64,000 nucleotides of DNA from Stenotrophomonas bentonitica (lineage in GTDB: Bacteria; Pseudomonadota; Gammaproteobacteria; Xanthomonadales; Xanthomonadaceae): positions 356,060-420,059 of the forward strand of contig NZ_JAAZUH010000003.1 in assembly GCF_013185915.1 (NCBI RefSeq), given 5' to 3'. Within the stretch, counting starts at the first letter, position 1. Each line of letters opens with the position of its first letter. Shown piece after piece: positions 34,075-42,316 of this stretch. The notes beneath the pieces are model-generated. The model worked only from the letters and a program-made list of their open reading frames with translations, was not told the DNA's origin and searched no databases. The position numbers and the translations under genes are program-made.

Positions 34075-34521
34075 ATGAGCATGAAGCAGCAGCTCACCGA
34101 CGACATGAAGGCCGCCATGAAGGCGGGCGAGAAGCACAAGCTGGGCGTCATCCGCCTGATCAACGCGGAGATCCAGCGTCGCGAAGTTGATGAGCGCATC
34201 ACCCTGGACGACGCCGCCGTGATCGCCGTGCTGGACAAGATGGTCAAGCAGCGCAAGGACTCGATCACCCAGTACGACGCCGCCAACCGTGACGACCTGG
34301 CGCAGATCGAGCGCGATGAGCTGGTGGTGATCGAAGCGTACCTGCCGGCCAAGATGGGCGAAGCCGAGATCCAGGCCGCCGTCCAGGAAGCCGTGGCCGA
34401 AACCGGCGCCAGCGGCCCGGCCGACATGGGCAAGCTGATGGGCGCGCTGAAGCCGAAGCTGGCCGGCAAGGCCGACATGGGCCTGGTGTCGCAGCTGGTC
34501 AAGAAGCACTTCGCCGGCTGA
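34075..34521 (+). CDS. yqeY: GatB/YqeY domain protein
   Basis: 148 residues, the normal YqeY length: MKQQLTDDMKAAMKAGEKHKLGVIRLINAEIQ, QIERDELVVIEAYLPAKM and GKLMGALKPKLAGKADMGLVSQLVKKHFAG. The fold matches the tail domain of GatB, the tRNA-dependent amidotransferase subunit, and may bind tRNA. The precise role is unknown. It lies between rpsU and the YihY gene, as in other xanthomonads. Confidence 0.93.
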   Translation: MSMKQQLTDDMKAAMKAGEKHKLGVIRLINAEIQRREVDERITLDDAAVIAVLDKMVKQRKDSITQYDAANRDDLAQIERDELVVIEAYLPAKMGEAEIQAAVQEAVAETGASGPADMGKLMGALKPKLAGKADMGLVSQLVKKHFAG

Positions 34522-34530
34522 GATGTGCGG

Positions 34531-34557
34531 AGGACACGACCCACGGTCGTGTCCTAC
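34531..34557 (-). repeat. SMAG-like REP (GGACACGAC type)
   Basis: Hairpin AGGACACGACC-CAC-GGTCGTGTCCT followed by CTAC orientation (GTAG on the minus strand), immediately after the yqeY stop. Confidence 0.7.
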
Positions 34558-34610
34558 CCGGCAGGCGCGTTTCACCCGGTCTTCGAACCGGGCCTGCTAG
34601 AAATCCAGGC

Positions 34611-35561
34611 ATGTCTTCACTGCCACCCTCCCCTGCGCCCGAGCCCGCGCATGACCGTTCCAGCGTTCCGCCCCGCCTGCGCAAGTACGTGGACCGGCTT
34701 GAACGCAGCTTTCCGGTGGCGGTGGGCAAGCGCTTCGTCGATATCGACGTACTGACCCAGGCCGCCTCGGTCTCCTTCTACGCCCTGCTCTCGATGGCAC
34801 CGCTGCTGGTGCTGCTGCTGTGGCTGACCGCCTCGCTGTACCCGCCCGCGCAGCAGGCGCTGATCGGCCAGATCAACGACGTGGCCGGCAGCAGTGCCGC
34901 GACAGTGGCCGACACCGTGCTCAAGAACGCCGACAACCAGCCCTCGATGGGCTCGCTGGCCGGGATGTGGAGCACCCTGCTGCTGTTCATCGGCGCCACC
35001 GCCGTGTTCGCCCAGCTGCAGAACGCGCTCAACCTGATCTTCAACACCAGCGGCGAGCGCCTGGACGGGATCGTGGCCTGGCTGCGCAAACGCGTGTTTT
35101 CCTTCGGCGTGGTGCTGGCGCTGGGCTTCCTGCTGATCCTGTCGATGACCGCCACCACGATGCTGCAGGTGGCTTTCGCGCAGCTGCCCTCGGTGCTGCC
35201 GGCGGTGGGCTACCTGACCAGCCTGGTGCTGTACACGGTGGGCTTCGCGTTCCTGTACCACTACCTGCCCGACCGCCGCGTGGCCTGGCGCCAGGCGTTC
35301 ATTGGCGGCGCCATCACCTCGGCGCTGTTCGCGCTCGGGCGCTATGCGATCGGGCTGTACATCGCCACGGTGGCGCCGGGCAGCGCCTACGGCTCGATGG
35401 GCGCGCTGGTGATCTCGCTGGTGTGGATCTACTACGCCACGGTGGTGTTCTTCGTCGGTGCATTGATGACCGCGGTGATCGACGAACGCCTGCGGGCGCG
35501 CTTCCACCTGGCGGAAGCAGGCATCGAGCCACCGAAACCGGGCGAAGCCAGCGCCAGCTAG
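34611..35561 (+). CDS. YihY/BrkB-family inner-membrane protein
   Basis: 316 residues with about six membrane-spanning segments. The family core is SVSFYALLSMAPLLVLLLWL, LFIGATAVFAQLQNALNLIFN and GSAYGSMGALVISLVWIYYATVVFFVGAL. The YihY/BrkB family was once called ribonuclease BN by mistake and has no settled function. A hydrophilic N-terminus of about 40 residues precedes TM1. It lies between yqeY and dnaG on the same strand. No obvious promoter lies between the YihY gene and dnaG. Confidence 0.9.
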   Translation: MSSLPPSPAPEPAHDRSSVPPRLRKYVDRLERSFPVAVGKRFVDIDVLTQAASVSFYALLSMAPLLVLLLWLTASLYPPAQQALIGQINDVAGSSAATVADTVLKNADNQPSMGSLAGMWSTLLLFIGATAVFAQLQNALNLIFNTSGERLDGIVAWLRKRVFSFGVVLALGFLLILSMTATTMLQVAFAQLPSVLPAVGYLTSLVLYTVGFAFLYHYLPDRRVAWRQAFIGGAITSALFALGRYAIGLYIATVAPGSAYGSMGALVISLVWIYYATVVFFVGALMTAVIDERLRARFHLAEAGIEPPKPGEASAS

Positions 35562-35626
35562 TAGACTAGCGAGGTCCCCCGCTACCGTGCGTGGCCGTTG
35601 CCGGCCGTGCCCCCAGCCTGCTGCCC

Positions 35627-37351
35627 ATGGCCCGTATCCCCGACGCATTCATCGACGACCTGCTGGCCCGCTCCGACATCGTCGAAGTGGTGGGCAGCCG
35701 TGTGCCGTTGAAGCGCCAGGGCAAGGAGTACTCGGCGCGCTGCCCGTTCCATGACGAGCGCTCGGCGTCGTTCACGGTGTCCCCGACCAAGCAGTTCTAT
35801 CACTGCTTCGGTTGTGGCGCGCACGGTACGGCGATCAGCTTCCTGATGAACTACGACCGCCTGGAGTTCCTCGACGCAGTCGATGAACTGGCCAAGCGCG
35901 TGGGCATGGAAGTGCCGCGCGAGACCCAGCAGCGTACCCAGCAACAGCAGGACGATGGCCGCGAACTGTACGCGGCGCTGGACGCAGCTACGCGCTTCTT
36001 CCAGAAGTCGCTGGAGGGCAGCGACAAGGCGCGCGCCTACCTGGACCAGCGCGGCGTGGACGAGGAGAACCGCACCCGGTTTGCGATTGGCTATGCGCCG
36101 GATGGCTACAGCGCGCTGAAGGATGCGCTGGGCAAGGACGAGCGGCGCATGAAGCTGCTCAACCGCGCCGGCCTGTTTTCCAAGAACGACCGCGGCCATG
36201 TCTACGACAAGTTCCGCGACCGGGTGATGTTCCCGATCTTCGACCGGCGTGGGCGCGTGATCGCCTACGGCGGCCGGGTCATGGAGAAGGACGACGGCCC
36301 GAAGTATCTGAACTCGCCGGAGACCGCGCTGTTCCACAAGGGCCGCGAGCTGTACGGCCTGTGGCAGGTGCGCCAGGCCAACCAGAAGATCGAGCGGCTG
36401 GTGGTGGTGGAAGGCTATATGGACGTGGTGTCGCTGTTCCAATTCGGGGTCACCCAGGCGGTGGCGACGCTGGGCACCGCGACCACGCCCGAACACGCCG
36501 AGCTGCTGTTCCGCAACGCGCCGGACGTGTTCTTCTGTTTCGACGGCGACGCCGCCGGCCGCCGCGCCGGCTGGCGCGCGCTGGAGTCGGTGCTGCCGCG
36601 CATGAAGGACGGCCGCCAGGCGTTCTTCCTGTTCCTGCCTGATGGCGAAGACCCCGACACCATCGTGCGCAAGGAAGGCAAGCAGGGGTTCGACGAGCGG
36701 TTGAAGCAGGCCACGCCGCTGTCGCAGTTCTTCTTCGACGAGCTCACCCGCGAGGTCAACATGGCCACGCTGGACGGCAAGGCGCGCCTGGCAGAGCGCG
36801 CGCGGCCGATGCTGGCGCAGATTCCCGACGGCGCGTTTGGCGACCTGATGAAGCAGCAGCTGACGACGCTGACCGGGTTGGGTGGTACCGCCACTGCGGC
36901 ACCGGTCTCGCGTCCGCCGCCGCGCGCGGTGGCACCGACCCAACGCCGCAGCCTGGTGCGCGCGGCCATCGCGATCCTGCTGCAACAGCCTTCACTGGCG
37001 ATGACGCTGGAAGGCCACCACTTCAGTGGGCTGCGCCTGCCGGGCGTGGAGCTGCTGATCGAGCTGCTCACCCTGGTGGAGCAGCGCCCGGACATCAGTA
37101 CAGGCGCACTGCTGGAGCATTTCGAAGGCCGCGAAGAGCAGGATTCCCTGCACAAGCTGGCCGCGCAGACGCTTCCCGGTGACGAGGCGATGTGGAACCA
37201 AGAGCTTCACGATGCGGTGGCTCAGCTGGAAAAACAGCTGTTGCTGCAACGTCTTGAGGAGCTTCAGGCAAAGCAGCGGCAGCAGGGTCTGGACGATACT
37301 GACAAGTACGAACTGCGCGAGCTGTTGAAGGCGCGCGCAGCATTGCGCTGA
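35627..37351 (+). CDS. dnaG: DNA primase
   Basis: 574 residues. The CHC2 zinc finger has Cys39, His42, Cys60 and Cys63 (CPFHDERSASFTVSPTKQFYHCFGCG). The catalytic core contains IFDRRGRVIAYGGRVM, and the Toprim domain has VVEGYMDVVSL and FFCFDGDAAGRRAGWR. A linker at about 425-440 precedes the C-terminal helicase-binding domain that contacts DnaB. It makes RNA primers at the replication fork. ATG 35627 is used because DnaG homology starts there. rpoD, the usual next gene in the macromolecular synthesis operon, does not follow. Confidence 0.97.
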   Translation: MARIPDAFIDDLLARSDIVEVVGSRVPLKRQGKEYSARCPFHDERSASFTVSPTKQFYHCFGCGAHGTAISFLMNYDRLEFLDAVDELAKRVGMEVPRETQQRTQQQQDDGRELYAALDAATRFFQKSLEGSDKARAYLDQRGVDEENRTRFAIGYAPDGYSALKDALGKDERRMKLLNRAGLFSKNDRGHVYDKFRDRVMFPIFDRRGRVIAYGGRVMEKDDGPKYLNSPETALFHKGRELYGLWQVRQANQKIERLVVVEGYMDVVSLFQFGVTQAVATLGTATTPEHAELLFRNAPDVFFCFDGDAAGRRAGWRALESVLPRMKDGRQAFFLFLPDGEDPDTIVRKEGKQGFDERLKQATPLSQFFFDELTREVNMATLDGKARLAERARPMLAQIPDGAFGDLMKQQLTTLTGLGGTATAAPVSRPPPRAVAPTQRRSLVRAAIAILLQQPSLAMTLEGHHFSGLRLPGVELLIELLTLVEQRPDISTGALLEHFEGREEQDSLHKLAAQTLPGDEAMWNQELHDAVAQLEKQLLLQRLEELQAKQRQQGLDDTDKYELRELLKARAALR

Positions 37352-37375
37352 TTGGACGGAAAGGAGAGTGACGTG

Positions 37376-37930
37376 ATGCGATGGTTGAAGCGCCCGGCTT
37401 TCCTGTTGGTTTGTATGGTGGGCATGGTGTCACCCGCTTCCGCCGTAGAGCGGGGCTCTGCCCCGCTGCCCGCACGACCCGAACTACCGGCGACCTCGCT
37501 CTCTAACGGCTTCCACCAACCGGACGAAGGCCTCTACACCGGCGGCCAACCAACCGCAGCGCAATTGCAGCAGGCCGCATCCGCAGGCATCACCACCGTC
37601 ATCGACCTGCGCCAGCCCAATGAAGATCGCGGCTTCGACGAAGCCACGACCGCAGCAGGCCTCGGCCTGAACTACGTGCGCATCCCGGTCGCAGGCGCCG
37701 CCGGCCTCACCGCCGCAAACGTACAGGCCCTGCAGGCCGCACTGACCCGGTCCAACGGCCCGGTGCTCCTGCACTGCGCTTCCGGCAATCGCGTCGGCGC
37801 GCTGCTGGCGCTGCTCAAGCACCAGCAGGGTGCTTCCACCGAAGAGGCCCTGCAGTTCGGCCGCAGTGCCGGCATGACCTCGCTCGAAACCCAGACCCGC
37901 ACCCTGCTCGAGCAGGACGACGCGCGTTGA
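37376..37930 (+). CDS. exported dual-specificity-phosphatase-like protein (DUF442/Blh type)
   Basis: 184 residues from ATG 37376, with AAGGAG 9 bases upstream. A signal peptide ends near PASA. The C-terminal alpha/beta domain carries a cysteine-phosphatase loop HCASGNR (Cys134, Arg139). GGQPTAAQLQQAASAGITTVIDLRQPNEDRGF is typical of the DUF442/beta-lactamase-hydrolase-like group. Known members are phosphatases or sulfur transferases; the substrate here is unknown and probably periplasmic. The segment encoding about residues 24-31 (VERGSAPLP) is a GTAG REP hairpin lying inside the gene, just after the signal peptide. Confidence 0.82.
   Translation: MRWLKRPAFLLVCMVGMVSPASAVERGSAPLPARPELPATSLSNGFHQPDEGLYTGGQPTAAQLQQAASAGITTVIDLRQPNEDRGFDEATTAAGLGLNYVRIPVAGAAGLTAANVQALQAALTRSNGPVLLHCASGNRVGALLALLKHQQGASTEEALQFGRSAGMTSLETQTRTLLEQDDAR
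37445..37467 (+). repeat. SMAG-like REP inside a coding sequence
   Basis: GTAG followed by AGCGGGG-CTCTG-CCCCGCT. The frame stays open through it (Val-Glu-Arg-Gly-Ser-Ala-Pro-Leu). Confidence 0.75.
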
Positions 37931-37982
37931 TTTCCATCGCGCATCACCCCGATTCGCCCAGCTCAACAGGAGCCTGCCCACC

Positions 37983-38951
37983 ATGACCCGCTGGTGGTCG
38001 CGCCTGCGACCGGACAACTTCACCCTCGCGCTGCTCGGCACTGTACTGCTGGCGTCATTCCTGCCGATGCACGGCCCTGCCGCGATGGTGCTGGACGACG
38101 TGACCGACGTCGCCATCGCCGCACTGTTCTTCCTGCACGGTGCGCGCCTGCCGCGTGAATCCATCGTCGCCGGCCTGCTGCACTGGCGTTTGCACCTCAC
38201 GATCCTGGCCTGCACCTTCGCGCTGTTCCCGCTGCTGGGGCTGGCATTCAAACCGCTGGATGGCTGGCTGCTCACGCCTGAGTTGTACATCGGCGTGCTG
38301 TTCCTGTGCGCGCTGCCGTCCACCGTGCAGTCGTCCATCGCATTCACTTCGCTTGCGCGCGGCAACGTGCCGGCGGCGGTGGTCAGTGCATCGCTGTCCA
38401 GCATCCTCGGCGTGTTCCTGACGCCCCTGCTGCTGACCGTACTGGCCGGCGCCCAAGGTGGCATGCACAACCCTGGCCAGGCCATCCTGAGCATCATGCT
38501 GCAGCTGCTGGTGCCATTCGTGGCCGGCCACCTGCTGCGCCCGTGGATTGCACGCTGGGTGGAGCGCCAGCGCGCGCTGCTGCGCTACACGGACCAGGGC
38601 ACGATCCTGCTGGTGGTGTACTCGGCATTCGGCGAGGCCGTGAACGAAGGCTTGTGGAGCAAGACGCCAGTGCTGTCACTGCTGACCGTGGCGGTGGTGG
38701 CCGCCGTGCTGCTGGGCATCGCGATGCCGATCATTGCCTTCCTGTCCAAGCGCCTGGGCTTCAACCGCGAAGACCGCATCACCATCTTGTTCTGCGGCTC
38801 CAAGAAAAGCCTGGCCACCGGCGTACCAATGGCAAAGGTGTTGTTCGCCGGCGGCAGCCTCGGCGCCATCGTGCTGCCGATCATGATCTACCACCAGATC
38901 CAGTTGATTGTGTGCGCCGTGATTGCGCAGCGGTTTGCGCGGTCGCAGTGA
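37983..38951 (+). CDS. bile acid:sodium symporter (BASS) family protein, YfeH-like
   Basis: 322 residues with about ten hydrophobic helices. Family regions are DVTDVAIAALFFLHGARLPRESI, ALPSTVQSSIAFTSLARGNVPAAVVSASLSSILGVFLTPLL and LFCGSKKSLATGVPMAKVLF. Members are inner-membrane sodium-coupled carriers of organic anions; the YfeH subgroup substrate is not known. It follows the phosphatase-like gene by about 50 bases and may be cotranscribed. A hairpin just beyond its stop (39004-39029) separates it from the convergent pair of unknown genes. Confidence 0.88.
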   Translation: MTRWWSRLRPDNFTLALLGTVLLASFLPMHGPAAMVLDDVTDVAIAALFFLHGARLPRESIVAGLLHWRLHLTILACTFALFPLLGLAFKPLDGWLLTPELYIGVLFLCALPSTVQSSIAFTSLARGNVPAAVVSASLSSILGVFLTPLLLTVLAGAQGGMHNPGQAILSIMLQLLVPFVAGHLLRPWIARWVERQRALLRYTDQGTILLVVYSAFGEAVNEGLWSKTPVLSLLTVAVVAAVLLGIAMPIIAFLSKRLGFNREDRITILFCGSKKSLATGVPMAKVLFAGGSLGAIVLPIMIYHQIQLIVCAVIAQRFARSQ

Positions 38952-39003
38952 GGCTCGGTCCGGTTCCGCCAGCGTCACTCAAGACCGCCCCTCTCGCAGC
39001 CTG

Positions 39004-39030
39004 ACAGGACCGTCCCAATGGACGATCCTG
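39004..39030. terminator. hairpin between convergent genes
   Basis: CAGGACCGTCC-CAAT-GGACGATCCTG, one mismatch in an 11-bp stem. It has no T-run, so its role in termination is uncertain. Confidence 0.45.
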
Positions 39031-39039
39031 CCGGATGCC

Positions 39040-39792
39040 TCAGTCCTTCACAGCAGCGGCAATCTGCTGCAACAGTACCGCCTTGCGCTCCACGTCGCCG
39101 TCGCCTGTAGCAATCAGCGTGTAGACCTTGTTCTCCCCGGCCCATGTCAGCGTCGCCCGACTGCGTCCCTGGTCATCAGAGACCTTCTCGAGCTTCGCGA
39201 GACTACCGTTCACGCGAGTGTTCTGCAGCTCGGCGATTACCTCGACACTGGCACCTGGAGTACGGAAGTTCTCTTCATTGAACTCAACAATTCCCGTTCC
39301 GTCCAAACGATAGAATCGAGTCAATCCGCTGGACTTCATTCCATCCAACGTGCCGCTTGGTTCCATGCCGATCATCTCTGCCGCACCGAGAATCGTAGCT
39401 TGCAGATCAGTTGGTGACGAAGGCAATCGGCTTCGAAGTTCAGCATTGGACCTGACGATCTTCGGCAATGATGAAATCAACTTGTCCTGTGAGGGGATCT
39501 CCCCGCTGGGCACCCGGCCAACCCCCGCTCGGTTTCGAACCATCTCTGCACGGAAGTGTTGTTTGACTTCCTCCGGCGCGTCCAACTCGGACAGTGAGAC
39601 GACGCGATACGTACCCTCAGGCTCGACTGCGCGCAAACCAGGGCCGGCGTCCTCCAGCGCAGCACGCATGGTGCGCTCAGTAAGCCATTTGCCCACGGCG
39701 TCTGCTTCATCCTGAGCACCATGACCTTGGGCGCTGTACAGCAACCCAGTCATCAGAAGGGGAATCATTAGAGACTTCATCAAGTTCACCAT
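39040..39792 (-). CDS. exported hypothetical protein, second gene of an accessory pair
   Basis: About 250 residues with an N-terminal signal-peptide-like stretch (MKSLMIPLLMTGLLYSAQGHGAQ). The body is polar, with SLSELDAPEEVKQHFRAEM, a Ser/Arg-rich middle and a beta-rich C-terminus (TVEFNEENF-like VEFNEENFRTPGASVEVIAEL, LTWAGENKVYTLIATGDGD). I recognise no family. ATG 39792 overlaps the stop of the upstream 125-residue gene, and ATG 39780 is also possible; coupling is likely either way. The region is visibly less GC-rich than its neighbours and looks acquired. Confidence 0.65.
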   Translation of the reverse strand: MVNLMKSLMIPLLMTGLLYSAQGHGAQDEADAVGKWLTERTMRAALEDAGPGLRAVEPEGTYRVVSLSELDAPEEVKQHFRAEMVRNRAGVGRVPSGEIPSQDKLISSLPKIVRSNAELRSRLPSSPTDLQATILGAAEMIGMEPSGTLDGMKSSGLTRFYRLDGTGIVEFNEENFRTPGASVEVIAELQNTRVNGSLAKLEKVSDDQGRSRATLTWAGENKVYTLIATGDGDVERKAVLLQQIAAAVKD

Positions 39793-40163
39793 TCGGTCAG
39801 ATTGCAGTTGACTGCATAGGTGTGGCGAGTGTTCACCGCTCCTTGGAATATCCACGTGTGATACCCCTTTACGGTGATGCGCTCGTTATGAGACTGATCG
39901 CCTGCGCGAAATCTCCACGAGAACGCTCCGTTGTTCGGAGCACCTAAGACATGTCTCGGCCTCAGCTCACCTTGCGCGTGGTGAGTACTGGCCGCTGATC
40001 CCTGCATCCTCCTGAAAAGCGGTCGGTCATAGGTGATTGATTCATTGACGAAGAGCAGGCAATTGGCACGACTGATTGCCTTCATCGCCGCAGATGCTTC
40101 CGCACTCCCGAGTAGAGCAGCAGTCGTCAAGACTGCAGTCCCGATGCCTTTCATTGATTTCAT
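39786..40163 (-). CDS. exported hypothetical protein, first gene of an accessory pair
   Basis: 125 residues from ATG 40163, with GGAG 7 bases upstream. A signal peptide ends at about AEASA. The mature protein of about 100 residues has two Cys (NCLLFVNES near its start and AVNCNLTEW at the end) that could pair. It is rich in Gly, Asn, His and aromatic residues (HTWIFQGAVNTRHTYAV), which suggests a compact beta fold. The family is unknown. It is coupled to the following gene; together they sit between a REP pair and the BASS transporter gene. The composition suggests horizontal transfer. Confidence 0.65.
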   Translation of the reverse strand: MKSMKGIGTAVLTTAALLGSAEASAAMKAISRANCLLFVNESITYDRPLFRRMQGSAASTHHAQGELRPRHVLGAPNNGAFSWRFRAGDQSHNERITVKGYHTWIFQGAVNTRHTYAVNCNLTEW

Positions 40164-40341
40164 TCAAGCTCCATTAAATTGCGCGAGCAGAATCTCGCGC
40201 AGTCCGTTCTACGGAGCTGTGGCTGACGAAAGTAAGCGCTGTGTCTCGTTGCAGGCCGGACGATCTTTTCCCCACCTATTGGCGCGGGCGTTCCTTACAA
40301 GGAACCATGCCTAAAGCGCCATCCATACGAGCGGCCGCCGA

Positions 40342-40494
40342 CAGGGTCGCTTCCCAAACGACCGCCGATAACGGTGATTGGCAGATGGTGAGCGCGGACT
40401 TATCGAAGTCGGCGTTTCGACGTTACCCCGGCAAAGGTCATGCCCTACCGCGCCGATCATTTCTACGTGCGGTCGTTCGGGAAGCGACCCTACC
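40342..40494. repeat. BIME-like REP pair (153 bp), diverged
   Basis: Begins ACAGGGTCGCTTCCCAAACG, with ACCGCCGATAACGGTGATTG after it. It ends GGTCGTTCGGGAAGCGACCC then TACC. Both ends are the GTAGGGTCG-type REP in opposite orientation. It fills most of the 360-base gap between the accessory pair and the Tiki-family gene. Nothing else is seen there. Confidence 0.7.
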
Positions 40495-40525
40495 AATGCA
40501 TCGCGCACCCAGGGTCTCTTCAGCG

Positions 40526-41350
40526 TTACGGGTCAGTCAGCGTGCCCACGCTCAACTCCGGCAGACGCACCCACGCGTCGTAGGATCGTTCCGTTTCCGT
40601 TTCGACGATCGGTTCCTGCGCCGGCACTTCGCGTAGCGTGAGCGCGCGGCAAGGCTTCATGCAGCCCCAGGATTGGCCGCGCAGCGCCTCCACGCGCACG
40701 CTGTACAGCGGCAGATCCAGCAGGTACGACGCCATGGTGCGGTGCTTCATTTCCGGCGGCGCATCCGCAAAGGGGTGGCGCATCGCGTGCACGTTGCCGG
40801 TGAGGACCAGCATGCGCGTTTCGGCCGGGAGCGCATTGAACTGCTGCCGCAGGTGCGTGGCCATCGCTGCGTCGCGGTCCACATCACTGTCGTACGCGCT
40901 GATTTCAATGTCGTAGCCAGCCACACCGACATCGCGCCCCTCCGCGCGCAGCGCGCGCAGGGCTTCGATCAGTGCGAGCATGTCGCGGCTGCGGCGTCCG
41001 TCATGCTGGTCGTCCTTCACCTGCCAGAACGGCTGGGTGCGCAGCGCTTCCCGCGCATCTGCATCTCCGTTGGAGCGCAGGTACCGCGCCAGGGCGGCGT
41101 TCTCGCTCATCGGCAGCTCCAACCCGAGCCGTACCGGCGCGTTGTCGCGGCTGTAGCGCTCCATCAGGTCGGCTACCAGCAGCGGCGTTTCAGCAGTGCC
41201 GTGGAACTCACCCAGCACCACCAGGCGGTGGTCGCCCGCCAGTGTCTTGATCTGGGTGGCGGTGCCCTCCACGCCCGTTGCGGGCGCGGCAAAGGCGCTG
41301 CCGTACATCATTGAAGCCACCATCGCAGCCATCCAGAGCCATCGCTTCAT
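40526..41350 (-). CDS. exported ChaN/Tiki-superfamily protein
   Basis: 274 residues from ATG 41350, with a signal peptide ending near AFAAP. Conserved segments of the ChaN/TraB/EreA-like Tiki superfamily are LVVLGEFHGTAETPLLVADLME, VRLGLELPMSENAALARYL, FWQVKDDQHDGRRSRDMLALIEALR and LVLTGNVHAMR. The spaced Glu and His residues are the likely metal ligands. Superfamily members include haem-binding ChaN and metallohydrolases. I cannot decide which, but it is likely a periplasmic hydrolase or haem-binding protein. It stands alone, next to the haem A/O biosynthesis genes, which may or may not be meaningful. Confidence 0.72.
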   Translation of the reverse strand: MKRWLWMAAMVASMMYGSAFAAPATGVEGTATQIKTLAGDHRLVVLGEFHGTAETPLLVADLMERYSRDNAPVRLGLELPMSENAALARYLRSNGDADAREALRTQPFWQVKDDQHDGRRSRDMLALIEALRALRAEGRDVGVAGYDIEISAYDSDVDRDAAMATHLRQQFNALPAETRMLVLTGNVHAMRHPFADAPPEMKHRTMASYLLDLPLYSVRVEALRGQSWGCMKPCRALTLREVPAQEPIVETETERSYDAWVRLPELSVGTLTDP

Positions 41351-41428
41351 GCCGTCACGTCCTGTCGGGGTCATGAAAGCAATGGCGGCGCGATTGCCGG
41401 ATTCAAGTCCGGGCGCGTGCGATGGCGA

Positions 41429-42316
41429 TCACAGGAACGGCAGCATCCAGTGGTCCACCATCAGGAACGCGAACAGCGCCATCAGGTAGACGATGGAGTA
41501 GCCGAACATCTTCATCGAGAACAGCTCATCCGGCGGATTGAGCATGCGCCAGCCGTACCAGAGGAACACGGCGTTCAACACCACCGCGCCGCCCAGGTAG
41601 AACAGGCCGCTCATGCCGACCACGGTAGGCAGGATGCTGACGATGGCCAGCGCGATGGAGTACGCCATGATCGACTTGCGGGTGTACGCCACGCCGTGGG
41701 TTACCGGCAGCATCGGGATCTTGGCCTTGGCGTAATCTTCGCGGCGGAAGATCGCCAGCGCCCAGAAATGCGGCGGGGTCCAGATGAAGATGATCAGCAC
41801 CAACAGCGAGGCGTAGGCCCAGTCCATCGGGCCCTGCATGCCGGTGATGGCCGCCCAGCCCAGCAGCGGCGGGGTGGCACCGGCGAGGCCGCCGATCACG
41901 ATGTTCTGCGAGGTCGCTCGCTTGAGGTACACGGTGTAGATCACGGCGTAGCCGATCAGCGAGGCGAAGGTCAGCACGGCGGTGATGACGTTGACCCAGA
42001 GCACCAGGATGGTCATCGACAGCACGATCAGCGCGCCGGCGAACACCAGCACCTGCCACGGCTTCACCTTGCCCACCACCAGCGGCCGCCACGAGGTACG
42101 CGCCATCTGCGCGTCGATCTGTGCGTCCAGCAGCTGGTTGATCGCCGCTGCTGCCGAGGCGGCCAGCCAGATGCCAAGGAAGCCGAGCGCGCCACGAACC
42201 GCCTGCTCGGCGGTAGGCAGGGTGGGAATGGCGAGGAACATGCCCACCAACGCGGTGAACACGATCAGTGCCACCACCTTGGGCTTGGTGAGGTCCCAGT
42301 ACTGCCGAACACTCAC
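41429..42316 (-). CDS. ctaB: heme O synthase (protoheme IX farnesyltransferase)
   Basis: 295 residues with about nine hydrophobic helices. It is a UbiA-superfamily prenyltransferase with the Asp-rich motif [20 protein letters not shown] and [27 protein letters not shown], both typical of CtaB/CyoE. It adds a farnesyl tail to haem b to make haem O, which CtaA then oxidises to haem A for the aa3 oxidase. Its start overlaps the ctaA stop by four bases (ATGA). Confidence 0.95.
   Translation of the reverse strand: MSVRQYWDLTKPKVVALIVFTALVGMFLAIPTLPTAEQAVRGALGFLGIWLAASAAAAINQLLDAQIDAQMARTSWRPLVVGKVKPWQVLVFAGALIVLSMTILVLWVNVITAVLTFASLIGYAVIYTVYLKRATSQNIVIGGLAGATPPLLGWAAITGMQGPMDWAYASLLVLIIFIWTPPHFWALAIFRREDYAKAKIPMLPVTHGVAYTRKSIMAYSIALAIVSILPTVVGMSGLFYLGGAVVLNAVFLWYGWRMLNPPDELFSMKMFGYSIVYLMALFAFLMVDHWMLPFL

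Noticed and set aside
39040..40163. Type II toxin-antitoxin module
   Set aside because: Both products carry signal peptides and neither matches a toxin or antitoxin family.
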